Position numbers and translations under genes: made by a program. Positions 25,851 to 34,689 of a DNA stretch of 64,000 bases are shown here, piece after piece. The stretch is from contig CAJWCU010000003.1 in NCBI GenBank assembly GCA_913030825.1, positions 1 to 64,000 on the forward strand. The letters are read 5' to 3'. The notes beneath the pieces were generated by a model that saw nothing but the letters and a program-made list of their open reading frames with translations, was not told the origin of the DNA and did no database searches. How positions within the stretch are numbered: position 1 is the stretch's first letter; each line of letters opens with the position of its first letter. The stretch comes from an uncultured Rhodospirillaceae bacterium. GTDB taxonomy: Bacteria > Pseudomonadota > Alphaproteobacteria > Rhodospirillales > Casp-alpha2.

Positions 25851-26579
25851 ATGACACAAGAGGCCATCGCCGAACTGCTGGACCCCACGGTCCTTCGCGT
25901 CGGCATCAACCTGGGCAACATTCTGCTGGTCACCGGCGAAAAACCGAACGGCGATCCGGAAGGCATCGCGCCGGACATGGCGGCGGGCATCGCCGAGAAG
26001 CTGGGCGTCAAGGTTCAGTACGACACCTTCGCCACCCCGGGCGAGGTCGCCGACGCGGCCGAACGCGGCGAATGGGACATCGGCCTGATCGCGATCGAAC
26101 CGAAACGCGCCGAAGTGATCGATTTCTGCAACGCCTATGTGCAGATCGAAGCGACCTATTTGGTGCCCGAAGGCTCCAAGTTTCAGGCGGTCGAGGAAGT
26201 CGACGCGCCGGGCGTGCGCATCGCCGTTTCGGAACGGGCGGCCTACGACCTGTATCTCTCCCGCACCCTGCAGCATGCCGAACTGGTCCGCGCACAGGGC
26301 CTGCCGGGTGCCTTCAAACTGTTCCAGGATGAAAAGCTGGACGCGCTGGCGGGTCTGGTTCCGGCACTCAAGGACAACGCCCTTGAAATGCCGGGCTCGC
26401 GCCTGCTGCCCGGCCGGTACACCGCCGTCAAACAGGCCATCGGCACGCGCCACGGCAAACCGGCGCTGAAGGCCGTCGTTCAGGCATTCATTGCGGAAGC
26501 GGTTTCTTCGGGCCACGTGCAAAGCCTGATCGACAAGCACGGCGTGACCGGCAAGCTGGCCGTCGCCACGGACGACTGA
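25851..26579 (+). CDS. Family 3 solute-binding-like protein without signal peptide
   Basis: 242 residues matching the amino-acid-type family 3 periplasmic binding fold: VLRVGINLGNILLV, the PEGIAPDMAAGIAEKLGVKV segment, GEWDIGLIAIEPKRAEVIDF, and the second-lobe RIAVSERAAYDLYLSRTL. It starts MTQEAIAELLDPTVLRVG, so the mature domain begins almost at the initiator and no Sec, Tat or lipoprotein signal is visible. No permease or ATPase gene is adjacent. It lies 90 bases after the kinase-hemerythrin gene. Either a cytoplasmic ligand-binding protein or one with a misjudged start; the upstream sequence in frame offers no leader. Confidence 0.8.
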   Translation: MTQEAIAELLDPTVLRVGINLGNILLVTGEKPNGDPEGIAPDMAAGIAEKLGVKVQYDTFATPGEVADAAERGEWDIGLIAIEPKRAEVIDFCNAYVQIEATYLVPEGSKFQAVEEVDAPGVRIAVSERAAYDLYLSRTLQHAELVRAQGLPGAFKLFQDEKLDALAGLVPALKDNALEMPGSRLLPGRYTAVKQAIGTRHGKPALKAVVQAFIAEAVSSGHVQSLIDKHGVTGKLAVATDD

Positions 26580-26610
26580 TCCCGCGTCACGTATTTACCG
26601 ATTGTTTGAA

Positions 26611-26640
26611 AAGGCCGGGGCCCAGCGTCCCGGCCTTTTG
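26611..26640. terminator. Bidirectional intrinsic terminator
   Basis: Nine-bp stem AAGGCCGGG (26611-26619) / CCCGGCCTT (26629-26637), flanked by A and T runs on both sides, between the convergent genes ending at 26579 and 26673. Confidence 0.85.
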
Positions 26641-26672
26641 CTTTGCGCGGGGACCGGACGAACGGTCGCCGT

Positions 26673-28037
26673 TCAGGCGCCGCGCGCCAACTGTTTGACG
26701 CGCTGCAGGTTCTTTTCGATGACGATGACGCGTTTCTGATTGCCCGCCGCCTTGTAGATTTCCGAAGCACCCGAGAAATATTTCTGCGCGTCGGAGACCA
26801 GTTCCTTGGACGGCTGGCGCTTGGCCAACGCGAAGCAGGCGGCCCCCAGGTTGTTCGCCGTCTGCGCCCAGAGAAGCGGCACCAGTTCCTTCTTGCGAAC
26901 GTCCAACGCCTTCTTGAAGGCATCGACGGCCTTGGCCGCCAGTTCCGGGCCCGAGGCCCGTTCGGCCAGCGACAGCATCACCGTGCCGTATCCGTTCATC
27001 GCTTCGGCCCAGCGGCCGGGATTAAGCTCGGGATCGAAGGCGGCCAGGGCTTCCTCGAATGCCTGGGCCGATTCCTTGAGCCGCGCCGGCGTCGTTTCCT
27101 TGTTGCCGATCTTGTAGAGCACCATCGCCATGTTGATCAGAGCCAGCGCGTATTCGTTGGGATAGTTGTCGCGGCCCAAAGCGTCGGCGACTTCACGATA
27201 GGCGGCGGCGGCGGCGGCCAGCGCATTCGGGTCCGCGTCTTGGGTCGCCTTCATCTGCAGGCCGCCTGCAAAATGGTTCTGGGCCAGCGCCCAAAGCAGC
27301 AGGTCGTCCGACTTGTCGATCGTCTTGACCGCTTCCTGATAGGCCTTGAGCCCCTTATCCAGATACTTCTTCACCCCGACCCGCCACAGCGACAAGCAGA
27401 CATTGCCGTAGCACGTCAGGCAGGAGGCCAGATGCGGCGGCTCCAAATGCGGCGGGCTGTCCCAGACCTTTTCCAGGTCCTTCATCTCGCCTTCCAGAAC
27501 GGCCGCCAGTTTCTTGCGCGCCCCCCGATGGACGGGCAGCAAGGATCCCATGGCCGAGACCAGAATCAGTTTGTCGAGATCGCGCGGCAGCGGGATCGGC
27601 AGGGTCAGATGGTCGAGCGGCCCAAAGGTCGAATTGGCGCCCTCGGCCGCGCCCACGGGCAGGAACCGCAATTCGACCGCCGTGCCCAGATCGACCGTGC
27701 CGCCCCAAACCAGAAGGTCGGCCTCGTCGTCACGCAGCCATTCCGACCCGGTCCGCGCCGCTTCCTGCAGGGCGTTGAACAACGGTGCCTTGGTATTCAG
27801 CTTGATGGTCTGGCTGCGGCGGAACACGGCGACGTCGGAGATGGCCGCGAACACACTGGCCAGGTGTTCGGTGATCTTATCGCCACCGGCGCCGTCGATA
27901 TCGGCCAGGACGATGCTGGCGGCCGACCCACCCACGTCCGACGGCACAAAGCCGCCGCCGACGCGTTTCGCCTTGCGCCGCGATTTCTTTTTCGCCGGTT
28001 TCCGACCGAAACCGAAAAGCGTCCTGAGCAGACCCAT
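26673..28037 (-). CDS. TPR-repeat protein, function unknown
   Basis: 454 residues from the ATG at 28037 (MGLLRTLFGFGRKPAKKKSR). A strongly basic N terminus (residues 10-25) is followed by an alpha/beta domain (~30-170) that includes SIVLADIDGAGGDKITEHLA and DLLVWGGTVDLGTAVEL, resembling nucleotide-independent TolB-type or adenylate-cyclase-associated N domains. From about 180 on there are tetratricopeptide-like helical pairs (YGNVCLSLWRVG, ALINMAMVLYKIGNKE, AEAMNGYGTVMLSLAE, ANNLGAACFALAKRQP). No membrane span is seen. Probably a scaffold; partner unknown. Convergent with the solute-binding-like gene. Confidence 0.65.
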   Translation of the reverse strand: MGLLRTLFGFGRKPAKKKSRRKAKRVGGGFVPSDVGGSAASIVLADIDGAGGDKITEHLASVFAAISDVAVFRRSQTIKLNTKAPLFNALQEAARTGSEWLRDDEADLLVWGGTVDLGTAVELRFLPVGAAEGANSTFGPLDHLTLPIPLPRDLDKLILVSAMGSLLPVHRGARKKLAAVLEGEMKDLEKVWDSPPHLEPPHLASCLTCYGNVCLSLWRVGVKKYLDKGLKAYQEAVKTIDKSDDLLLWALAQNHFAGGLQMKATQDADPNALAAAAAAYREVADALGRDNYPNEYALALINMAMVLYKIGNKETTPARLKESAQAFEEALAAFDPELNPGRWAEAMNGYGTVMLSLAERASGPELAAKAVDAFKKALDVRKKELVPLLWAQTANNLGAACFALAKRQPSKELVSDAQKYFSGASEIYKAAGNQKRVIVIEKNLQRVKQLARGA

Positions 28038-28207
28038 GCGCGTATTCTTTGTTTTAATGCAGCGCGGCATCCCGGTGGGGCCACCGGGGATGACGGCTCC
28101 GTCCTCGCCCTTGAATGATCCCTAGAATGTCCCAGCGGCGCGCCAAGAGCAAGCCCTGCTCGGGGTCTCAGCGGATGCCGGTTCGCAAGCGGATCGAAAA
28201 TGAAACT

Positions 28208-28429
28208 TCAGAAATCGATGCAGCGTCCGTTCTTTTCCCAATCCCCGAAACGGGTCGGGTCCGGGCGCGGCGCGGCCTCGGCATCGCTTTCCCCGGCCGC
28301 GCCGTCACCGGCGGGCTTCGCCGTCGGCGGGGCCGGCGGGGCGGGGTCGATCTGCGTCTTCCCGGCGGCCAGGAAGGCGCGGGCCTGGGCCAGGCGCTGG
28401 GCGCGTTTGTCGTCGGTTTCCTGTGTCAT
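28208..28429 (-). CDS. Succinate dehydrogenase assembly factor 4 homologue (DUF1674)
   Basis: A 73-residue protein ending in DPTRFGDWEKNGRCIDF, the diagnostic C-terminal block of the DUF1674/SDHAF4 family; the N-terminal part is Ala/Pro-rich and disordered. Mitochondrial and alphaproteobacterial members bind flavinylated SdhA and help its assembly into complex II. The gene is divergent from rsmB with about 100 bases between the starts. No sdh gene is in the window, which is normal for this family. The C-terminal motif makes the call firm despite the small size. Confidence 0.9.
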   Translation of the reverse strand: MTQETDDKRAQRLAQARAFLAAGKTQIDPAPPAPPTAKPAGDGAAGESDAEAAPRPDPTRFGDWEKNGRCIDF

Positions 28430-28532
28430 GGCCGCATCCTAATCCGAACGGCGCCGCTCCGCCAACCGCCGAACGCCGCCACAATGGCGAAAGCCCTTGC
28501 CCGGCCGCGCGCGCACTGGCATGACCGGTGCC

Positions 28533-29846
28533 ATGAACGCGAACCCGATCCCCCCCGCCGACGCCGACGCCGCCCGAGCCGCCGCCCTGGACATGCTCCA
28601 GGACGTGGTGCGCCGCAAACGGCCGCTGGATCTGGTGATGGCGGCAACCTCGCCCTTCGCCCGTCTGGACGGGCGGGACCGCGCCTTTGCCCATAACCTA
28701 GCCGCCACGGCGCTGCGCCGCCTGGGTCAGATCGACGCCTTGATCGCCACTTGTCTGGAAACACCGTTGGCGGCGAATGCCCGCGTGACGCAGGACATCC
28801 TGCGCCTGGGGGCGGCACAATTGCTGTTCACCGGCACGGCCGATCACGCGGCGGTCGCCACCGCCGTCGACCTGACCCGTGCGCGCGGCCAGGCCCGCAT
28901 GGCCAAATTGGTCAACGCCGTGCTGCGCCGCCTGCAGCGCGAGGGCGCCGCGATGGTCGCCCGGCAGGATGCGGTCCAGCTCAACACCCCGGACTGGCTG
29001 TGGCAATCCTGGCAGGATGCCTTCGGTGACACGGCTTGCCGCGCCATCGCCCAGGCCCATCTGCATCCGGCGCCCCTCGACCTGACGGTCAAGGACGACC
29101 CGGACGGCTGGGCCGCGCGCCTGCAAGGCCGGGCCCAGGGCGGCATGACGGTTCGGTTGGACGACCCGGGGCCCGTGCGCGACCTTCCGGGATACGCCGA
29201 CGGTGCCTGGTGGGTGCAGGACCGCGCGGCGGCCTTGCCGGCGGCGATGCTTGGGGAGGTCGGCGGCCAGGATATCCTGGATCTTTGCGCCGCCCCCGGC
29301 GGCAAGACGGCGCAGCTATGCGCCGCCGGGGCACGGGTCACGGCGCTCGACCGGTCGGACAAACGCCTTGCCGTGCTGACCGAGAACCTGACGCGGCTGG
29401 GCCTTGCGGCGGAGACGGTCACCGCCGACGCGACCCAATGGACACCCGGGCGGCAATTCGACGGCATTCTGTTGGATGCGCCCTGTTCGGCGACCGGCAC
29501 CATCCGCCGCCACCCGGACCTGCCGCATCTGAAGGGGCCCGGCGACGTCGCCAAACTGGTGGCACTGCAGGAAACCCTGCTCGCCCGCGCGGCGGATTGG
29601 CTTCGCCCCAGCGGCCGTCTGATCTTCGCCACCTGTTCCTTGCAGCCCGAGGAAGGCCCGGACCGGATCACAGCGTTTCTCGCCAATCGGGACGATTTCG
29701 AAGCGGTCCCCGCAACCGTGGGCGAATCGGGTATTACCGCCGAGATGGTCACACCCGAAGGATGGCTGCGCTGTCTGCCGTCGATGGAAGCCGAGACCGG
29801 CGGCATGGACGGGTTTTTCACGGCCTGCCTGCGGCGTATCGCCTGA
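28533..29846 (+). CDS. rsmB: 16S rRNA (cytosine-967-C5)-methyltransferase RsmB
   Basis: 437 residues from the ATG at 28533 (28497 and 28521 are in-frame alternatives). The N-terminal NusB-like RNA-binding domain (residues ~10-135) is followed by a class I methyltransferase domain with DLCAAPGGKTAQL (SAM site), DAPCSATGTIRRHPD and ATCSLQPEEG. The two cysteines in these last two motifs are the release and catalytic cysteines of RNA m5C enzymes. Target: C967 of 16S rRNA. It is followed after 28 bases by the heparinase-like gene, an order also seen elsewhere in Alphaproteobacteria. Confidence 0.96.
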   Translation: MNANPIPPADADAARAAALDMLQDVVRRKRPLDLVMAATSPFARLDGRDRAFAHNLAATALRRLGQIDALIATCLETPLAANARVTQDILRLGAAQLLFTGTADHAAVATAVDLTRARGQARMAKLVNAVLRRLQREGAAMVARQDAVQLNTPDWLWQSWQDAFGDTACRAIAQAHLHPAPLDLTVKDDPDGWAARLQGRAQGGMTVRLDDPGPVRDLPGYADGAWWVQDRAAALPAAMLGEVGGQDILDLCAAPGGKTAQLCAAGARVTALDRSDKRLAVLTENLTRLGLAAETVTADATQWTPGRQFDGILLDAPCSATGTIRRHPDLPHLKGPGDVAKLVALQETLLARAADWLRPSGRLIFATCSLQPEEGPDRITAFLANRDDFEAVPATVGESGITAEMVTPEGWLRCLPSMEAETGGMDGFFTACLRRIA

Positions 29847-29874
29847 CGGCCCGTTCGGTGCTATTGATCGGCGG

Positions 29875-31500
29875 ATGATTTTCCAGTTCGCCCGCGATGC
29901 CTACTACCGCACGAACATCTACAACAGGATGTTGCGAAGGCACGGGCCGGCCCAAATTTACGGGCTTGCGACCGATCCCATCCCCGGCGATCCGGCGCGG
30001 GGAGCGGGCATGCTGGACGGGGCCATGGTCCTTGCCGCGCGCAGACGAATGCTGGGCGACCATATTTTCGAAAACGATTTGCGCAGCACCGCCGCCCTGA
30101 CCGACCTTTACGGCTTTTCCTGGCTGCGCGACCTTTCGGCGCTGTCCGCGCCCGCTGCCTCCGCCTGGGCGGCGGCCCGGATTGGCGATTGGTTGCGCCA
30201 TGGCGACCGTTGGGATGCCCTGACCTGGTCGCCCGGCGTCACAGGGGCCCGGCTGCTGGCCTGGTTCAATTATATCGATTTCGTAACAACAGCGGGTGAC
30301 AGCCCCTTACGCGCCGACATGGCGGCATCGGCGGCGGCGCAGCTACGGCATTTGGCAAATACCGTTCGCGCCGGAAAGCGCCAGGGTCGACGCCCGACGC
30401 GAATGCCCGGGGACGATGGCGTTACGGCCGGGACCGCGTTGATCGCCGGATCGGTGGCGGTTTCAGACATGGCGCCCTGCCTTGCTGCGGGCCTGAAATG
30501 CCTGGAAGACGCCTTGTCCCATGATCTGTTCAGCGACGGCGGCCACCGGTCCCGGTCGCCGGAAACGGCGCTTCGCATCCTGGCGCGGCTGACCGAGGTG
30601 CGTCTTGCCCTGCAGGTCGCGCGGCAACCGCCGCCCGAGTTTCTGGCCGACGCCATGGCCCGCCTGACCTCCGCCGTCAAGGCGACGTTCCTGGGCGACG
30701 GCACGACCGCTCAGTTCGGAGGCGGAACGGCAGTGCCCTCGCCCGTCGTGTCGGCGATCCTGGGGGCCGTCGGCGGGCGGCGCGGCGCGACGCCGTCCCT
30801 GCCCGATTGGGGGTTCGAACGCCTGCACGGCGGCGGCACAACCGTGGTCGCCGACACGGGCGGTCCGCTTGCCGGGCTCAGCGGCGGCAACCATGCGGGG
30901 GCGTTGAGTTTCGAGATGTCCGCCGGACGGCATCGTTTGGTCGTCAATTGCGGCGCCCATCCCGATGAAACCACGGAATGGGCCGACGTTCTGGGCGCCA
31001 CGGCCGCCCATTCGACCCTGTCGGTCAACGACACGGACGCCCTGCCGTCGCGGGTTCGGGGCAAGGCCGGACGCGAAGCCGTCGGCATGGCCGTGCGACG
31101 CAACGAACGGGAAGGCAGCACCCTGGTCCAGATGGGGCATGAAGGATACCGGCGGTCCTTCGGCATCATTCACAACCGGGACCTCTATCTTTCAAGTGCC
31201 GGCGACGATTTCCGCGGCAAGGACACTCTGGTTGGCGGGGCGGGGGCTTTCACGCTGCGCTTTCATCTGCATCCGGACGTCGGGGTCTCCGCCCTGTCCG
31301 GAGGCGACGCGGTGCTGCTCAAACTTCCGGGCGGCAAGGGCTGGAGATTCCGCTGCGACGGCGCGCGCCCGGCAATCGAAGACAGCGTTTACCTGGGCGA
31401 TCCCGCCGCCCCCCGGCGAACCCGGCAAATCGTCCTGCGCGGCGACCACCGATCCGGTGAAACCGTCGTGCGCTGGTCTTTTTTACGCGAAGGAGCTTGA
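29875..31500 (+). CDS. Heparinase II/III family protein
   Basis: 541 residues. The first ~270 are alpha-helical, like the toroid domain of heparinase II/III proteins (GFSWLRDLSALS, WSPGVTGARLLAWFNY). The second half is a beta-sandwich with VVADTGGPLAG, AGALSFEMSAGRHRLVVNCG, TAAHSTLSVND, and a long beta-rich tail (FRFHLHPDV-like TLRFHLHPDVGVS). These enzymes cleave uronic-acid-containing polysaccharides by elimination. Family membership is clear from ENHxGxL/HxH-like segments, but the substrate is unknown, and no signal peptide is seen. Located between rsmB and the O-antigen ligase gene, it may process a capsule or act in a general alphaproteobacterial envelope role. Confidence 0.85.
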   Translation: MIFQFARDAYYRTNIYNRMLRRHGPAQIYGLATDPIPGDPARGAGMLDGAMVLAARRRMLGDHIFENDLRSTAALTDLYGFSWLRDLSALSAPAASAWAAARIGDWLRHGDRWDALTWSPGVTGARLLAWFNYIDFVTTAGDSPLRADMAASAAAQLRHLANTVRAGKRQGRRPTRMPGDDGVTAGTALIAGSVAVSDMAPCLAAGLKCLEDALSHDLFSDGGHRSRSPETALRILARLTEVRLALQVARQPPPEFLADAMARLTSAVKATFLGDGTTAQFGGGTAVPSPVVSAILGAVGGRRGATPSLPDWGFERLHGGGTTVVADTGGPLAGLSGGNHAGALSFEMSAGRHRLVVNCGAHPDETTEWADVLGATAAHSTLSVNDTDALPSRVRGKAGREAVGMAVRRNEREGSTLVQMGHEGYRRSFGIIHNRDLYLSSAGDDFRGKDTLVGGAGAFTLRFHLHPDVGVSALSGGDAVLLKLPGGKGWRFRCDGARPAIEDSVYLGDPAAPRRTRQIVLRGDHRSGETVVRWSFLREGA

Positions 31501-31597
31501 AGATGGCCCCTGCCTGGGCCGAAGTAGACCGCACCCGCACCATCTGGTATCAGCAGCCTTCAATTCCCAACGCAGAACCCCGCTTAGGTCGCCCAAA

Positions 31598-32899
31598 ATG
31601 AAAACGGCAGAGAACCAACGCTCCCCGGATACGGAATGGCTCCGCAGCCTGGGTGCCGTCCTCCTCGGCCTAACGATACCTGCTATGCTGTCGGGCCGGG
31701 CCGTTCTTCAGACATTTGTCGGATTGGCGCTAATCACCGCCATCGTGATTGCCGTTCGAGAACCTCGAGTCCGGGGGGTACTGTGGCACACATTGCGCAG
31801 CCGCGCGGGATTGGTCATTTTCGTGGCCTTTGTCGGCATGGCCGTCAATATCCCCGGCTCGCTCGACCCGCTTCGATCCTTCGAAGGTTGGGGGCGGACT
31901 TTAATTTATATTGTCGGGTGTGCGTTATTCTGGGCTGTTCTCCAGACCGATGACCGAACCCGCAAGTACTGTCATCGCACGTTCATCGGCGGCATGGCCT
32001 TTGCCGCCGTTGTCATTCTGCTCGCCCAAGAATCCCTGGTGATCCCCGAGTTGTTCGACCAGCACTTCATTCTGCCGTTGCGGATACTTAAAAACGTATG
32101 GGTTCCGGTCAACGGCGCATGGGGCAACACGGCGCCCAAGGCCTTCGCCGCCGTAGCCGCATGCTGCGTGCCGGTTTTGTTCTGGCTCGGCAGCATACGG
32201 CACGGCTGGGCGCGTTGGGCCGTATTCGGCGTCGCGACGATGTCTGTCGTATTCATTATCGGAACCGTGAACAAATCCGCTTTGGCTGGAATACTCGCCG
32301 CCGTTCTGGTCGTTACCTTCGCAGTTGCCATCCGCAACGGCCGAGGCTGGCTATTCGGTTGGGCCGCCCTGGCCCTCGGCGCGACCGCATCGGTGCTGTT
32401 ACTAGTCTACGAATTGCCGGACGAGCCGTCTTCGGTGCCGGTCTGGGATTGGATCCCACCGGAAATCGTCGACACCCACCGACAACAAATATGGACGTTC
32501 ACGGCAGGCAAAATTTCCGAAGCGCCATGGACAGGTTACGGGATCAACGTTATCAATCGCCTGCCAGGCGCAAACGATGTCATCCCCGGATACCATGCCG
32601 AAAAAATACCTTCTCACCCTCACAATTGGGTGCTCGAGGTCCTTGGCGAAACGGGTCTGGTTGGGTTCGTGCCCATGCTGTTCGCCCTGGCCTGGCTGGC
32701 CGGGCGACAGTTCCTTCGTTATTTGCGGTTCGGCGAAGGGGCGCCACTTGCCCAGTTGGGCCTGATGGCCGTCTTCTGGGCCTCGTCACTGTTCAATTTT
32801 TCGATTTGGTCATCGTGGTGGCTAATCAGCTATTTCCTGCTGACCGCGCTGGTCGGCGCCGGCCCGCCCGCGGTCAGTCCACCCCGCCGAGACGCTTGA
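31598..32899 (+). CDS. O-antigen ligase/polymerase (Wzy_C superfamily) membrane protein
   Basis: 433 residues with about eleven hydrophobic segments. Characteristic of the Wzy_C/WaaL group are the large periplasmic loop with GYGINVINRLPG and the PHNWVLEVLGETGLVGFVPM motif (about residues 345-365), where the His is conserved. These enzymes join lipid-linked glycan chains to an acceptor or to each other. The start is the ATG at 31598; the long frame upstream overlaps the heparinase gene and is a shadow. Its 3' end overlaps the convergent GT39 gene by 26 bases. Confidence 0.85.
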   Translation: MKTAENQRSPDTEWLRSLGAVLLGLTIPAMLSGRAVLQTFVGLALITAIVIAVREPRVRGVLWHTLRSRAGLVIFVAFVGMAVNIPGSLDPLRSFEGWGRTLIYIVGCALFWAVLQTDDRTRKYCHRTFIGGMAFAAVVILLAQESLVIPELFDQHFILPLRILKNVWVPVNGAWGNTAPKAFAAVAACCVPVLFWLGSIRHGWARWAVFGVATMSVVFIIGTVNKSALAGILAAVLVVTFAVAIRNGRGWLFGWAALALGATASVLLLVYELPDEPSSVPVWDWIPPEIVDTHRQQIWTFTAGKISEAPWTGYGINVINRLPGANDVIPGYHAEKIPSHPHNWVLEVLGETGLVGFVPMLFALAWLAGRQFLRYLRFGEGAPLAQLGLMAVFWASSLFNFSIWSSWWLISYFLLTALVGAGPPAVSPPRRDA

Positions 32900-34526
32900 C
32901 CCGCGGCGGATACTCGTTCGCCGGCCAGGCCCCAATCAGGCGCGAACGGAAACGCACCTGCACGGACGGCATGGTCCCGCTCGGCAAGTCACGGTGTAGG
33001 GCGACGATCATCGCCTTTGGATGATCCTTCAACCAGGCATCCAGTTCCGCAGGTCCGTCGACGATGCCGAAGGGCTTGCTCAAACGGCCGAGGAAGTGGA
33101 ACTGGCCATGGTATTTTCCGAAAGTGACGAAGCTATAACCCTGGTCCTCGAAGGCCTTCAAATTCTTCGAAAAGGCGCGAAAATCATGGGATTCGGCCAT
33201 CAACGGCCGCAGCGTCACATGAACCGCGACGATCAGGGCCACGGATAACGCGGCAATTCGTAAGACCCGCGACACCGCCGTCGAGCCGGGTCGACGCCAG
33301 TACGCCACGGCAATCGCGACGACCCCCGCTAACGGCCAGAGTTGGGCATCGCCGGCCGAGGTTGCCCAAGACGGTTTGAGATCGAAATGAAATGCTGCCG
33401 CGAGAACCGCCGCCAGCGCAAGAACCAATACGGCAGGAACACAATGATCGGCTCGGCGCCAGAAAGGATTGCCGTCATCATGCGGTACGGCGGCCAAGGC
33501 ACGGCCGAATAGAAGCGCGAGCGCCGGAAACTCGGGGACCAGATAATGGGGTTGCTTGCCGCTGATCGCCGAGAAAGCGATGAATGCCAGGATGAACCAT
33601 ACAAACGCCAGACGCGCGCCGCCGTCCTTGGCCATCTCCGCCGCCGCCCCGCGCGCCGCCCGCCAGGCCGCCGGCCAGATCAACCAGGGCAGGACCATGA
33701 CCGGAAGGATCGCCGCGAACCACCAGAACGGCCGACCATGGGCAAAACTGTCGACCATGCGTCCCGCCGATTGCCCCCAGAGAATCGCATCTCGATAGGC
33801 ATCCCCGCCCGATGCCGCCGCCGGAAGAGCCCAGGCCAGGCCGATCGCCGCTCCCAGAACCACCCCGGCGCCGACCCCGGCATACCAGCGGCCCCAACCA
33901 GGCGTATCTCCGTCGCTCTGCCCTTCCAGGCACCGCACCCAGAGCGGCGCCGCCAAGGCCACCGGCAACAGGTGCACGAGGATCGCCGGCCCCTTGCCGA
34001 GCACGCCGAAGCCGACCGCAAGACCGAACACCGCAAAACCACCGACCAGCCGGCCTCGCGCCGCCATGACCAGGCCGATCATGCCGGCGACCGCAAAACA
34101 GCCGTGCAGCATGTCGAACATGGTCATCGTCGTGAACAGGGTCCAATAAAGCGCGCCAAGCGCCGCCAGCGCGGCAACGTCGCCGGCGGCGGGAAGTTCG
34201 GGCCAGAGCAGGCGGCCGAGCCGCCGCGTCAACAGAAGGGCCGCCAAGCCGAACAGCGGCGCCACGAGACGCGGCCACCAGTCATTGACGCCGAACACCG
34301 ACCAGCCCGCATGCATGAGCCAAAACAACAGCGGCGGCTTATGGCTGTAGGGTTCGCCGTTCAGATAGGGCACCAGGAAGTCGCCGCGTTGCCACATTTC
34401 CCAAGCAACGGCGAGATAGCGGGTTTCATCGACCGGCAGCAACGGCCGCGCCCCCAAGGCCGTGGCGACGGTGACGGCCCACAGGGCACAGAGGATCAGG
34501 ACCGGAATGGATCGGTGCGCAAACAT
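32874..34526 (-). CDS. GT39-like (ArnT/PMT_2) membrane glycosyltransferase
   Basis: 550 residues, polytopic GT-C fold. Family features: the first periplasmic loop with PVDETRYLAVAWEMW (the conserved acidic Asp-Glu pair), LVPYLNGEPYSHKPPLLFWL, the FGVNDWWPRL segment, and SGKQPHYLVPEFPALALL later. ArnT-type enzymes move a sugar from an undecaprenyl-phosphate carrier onto lipid A or another envelope acceptor. The DETRYL and HKPPL blocks match this group well, but the donor cannot be read from sequence. It is a single gene running left, convergent with the O-antigen ligase gene. Confidence 0.88.
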   Translation of the reverse strand: MFAHRSIPVLILCALWAVTVATALGARPLLPVDETRYLAVAWEMWQRGDFLVPYLNGEPYSHKPPLLFWLMHAGWSVFGVNDWWPRLVAPLFGLAALLLTRRLGRLLWPELPAAGDVAALAALGALYWTLFTTMTMFDMLHGCFAVAGMIGLVMAARGRLVGGFAVFGLAVGFGVLGKGPAILVHLLPVALAAPLWVRCLEGQSDGDTPGWGRWYAGVGAGVVLGAAIGLAWALPAAASGGDAYRDAILWGQSAGRMVDSFAHGRPFWWFAAILPVMVLPWLIWPAAWRAARGAAAEMAKDGGARLAFVWFILAFIAFSAISGKQPHYLVPEFPALALLFGRALAAVPHDDGNPFWRRADHCVPAVLVLALAAVLAAAFHFDLKPSWATSAGDAQLWPLAGVVAIAVAYWRRPGSTAVSRVLRIAALSVALIVAVHVTLRPLMAESHDFRAFSKNLKAFEDQGYSFVTFGKYHGQFHFLGRLSKPFGIVDGPAELDAWLKDHPKAMIVALHRDLPSGTMPSVQVRFRSRLIGAWPANEYPPRVKRLGGVD

Positions 34527-34689
34527 CGGCTCCTGTTACCGGATCGGCGCGGGCAAACCAATGGCAAATTAAGGTGCGGCCCGGCCGGGGACCTCGGCAC
34601 GACCGATTTCTTGACAGCCGTCGGAATGGCGACTATCCCGCTACCGCCGACGCGATGCCCGCTCGTCGGCGCAAAGCGGGAGATCTTCG

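Noticed and set aside
26643..28118. 491-codon plus-strand frame opposite the TPR gene
   Set aside because: The minus-strand frame has clear TPR-like repeats; the plus frame has none and begins within the terminator region.
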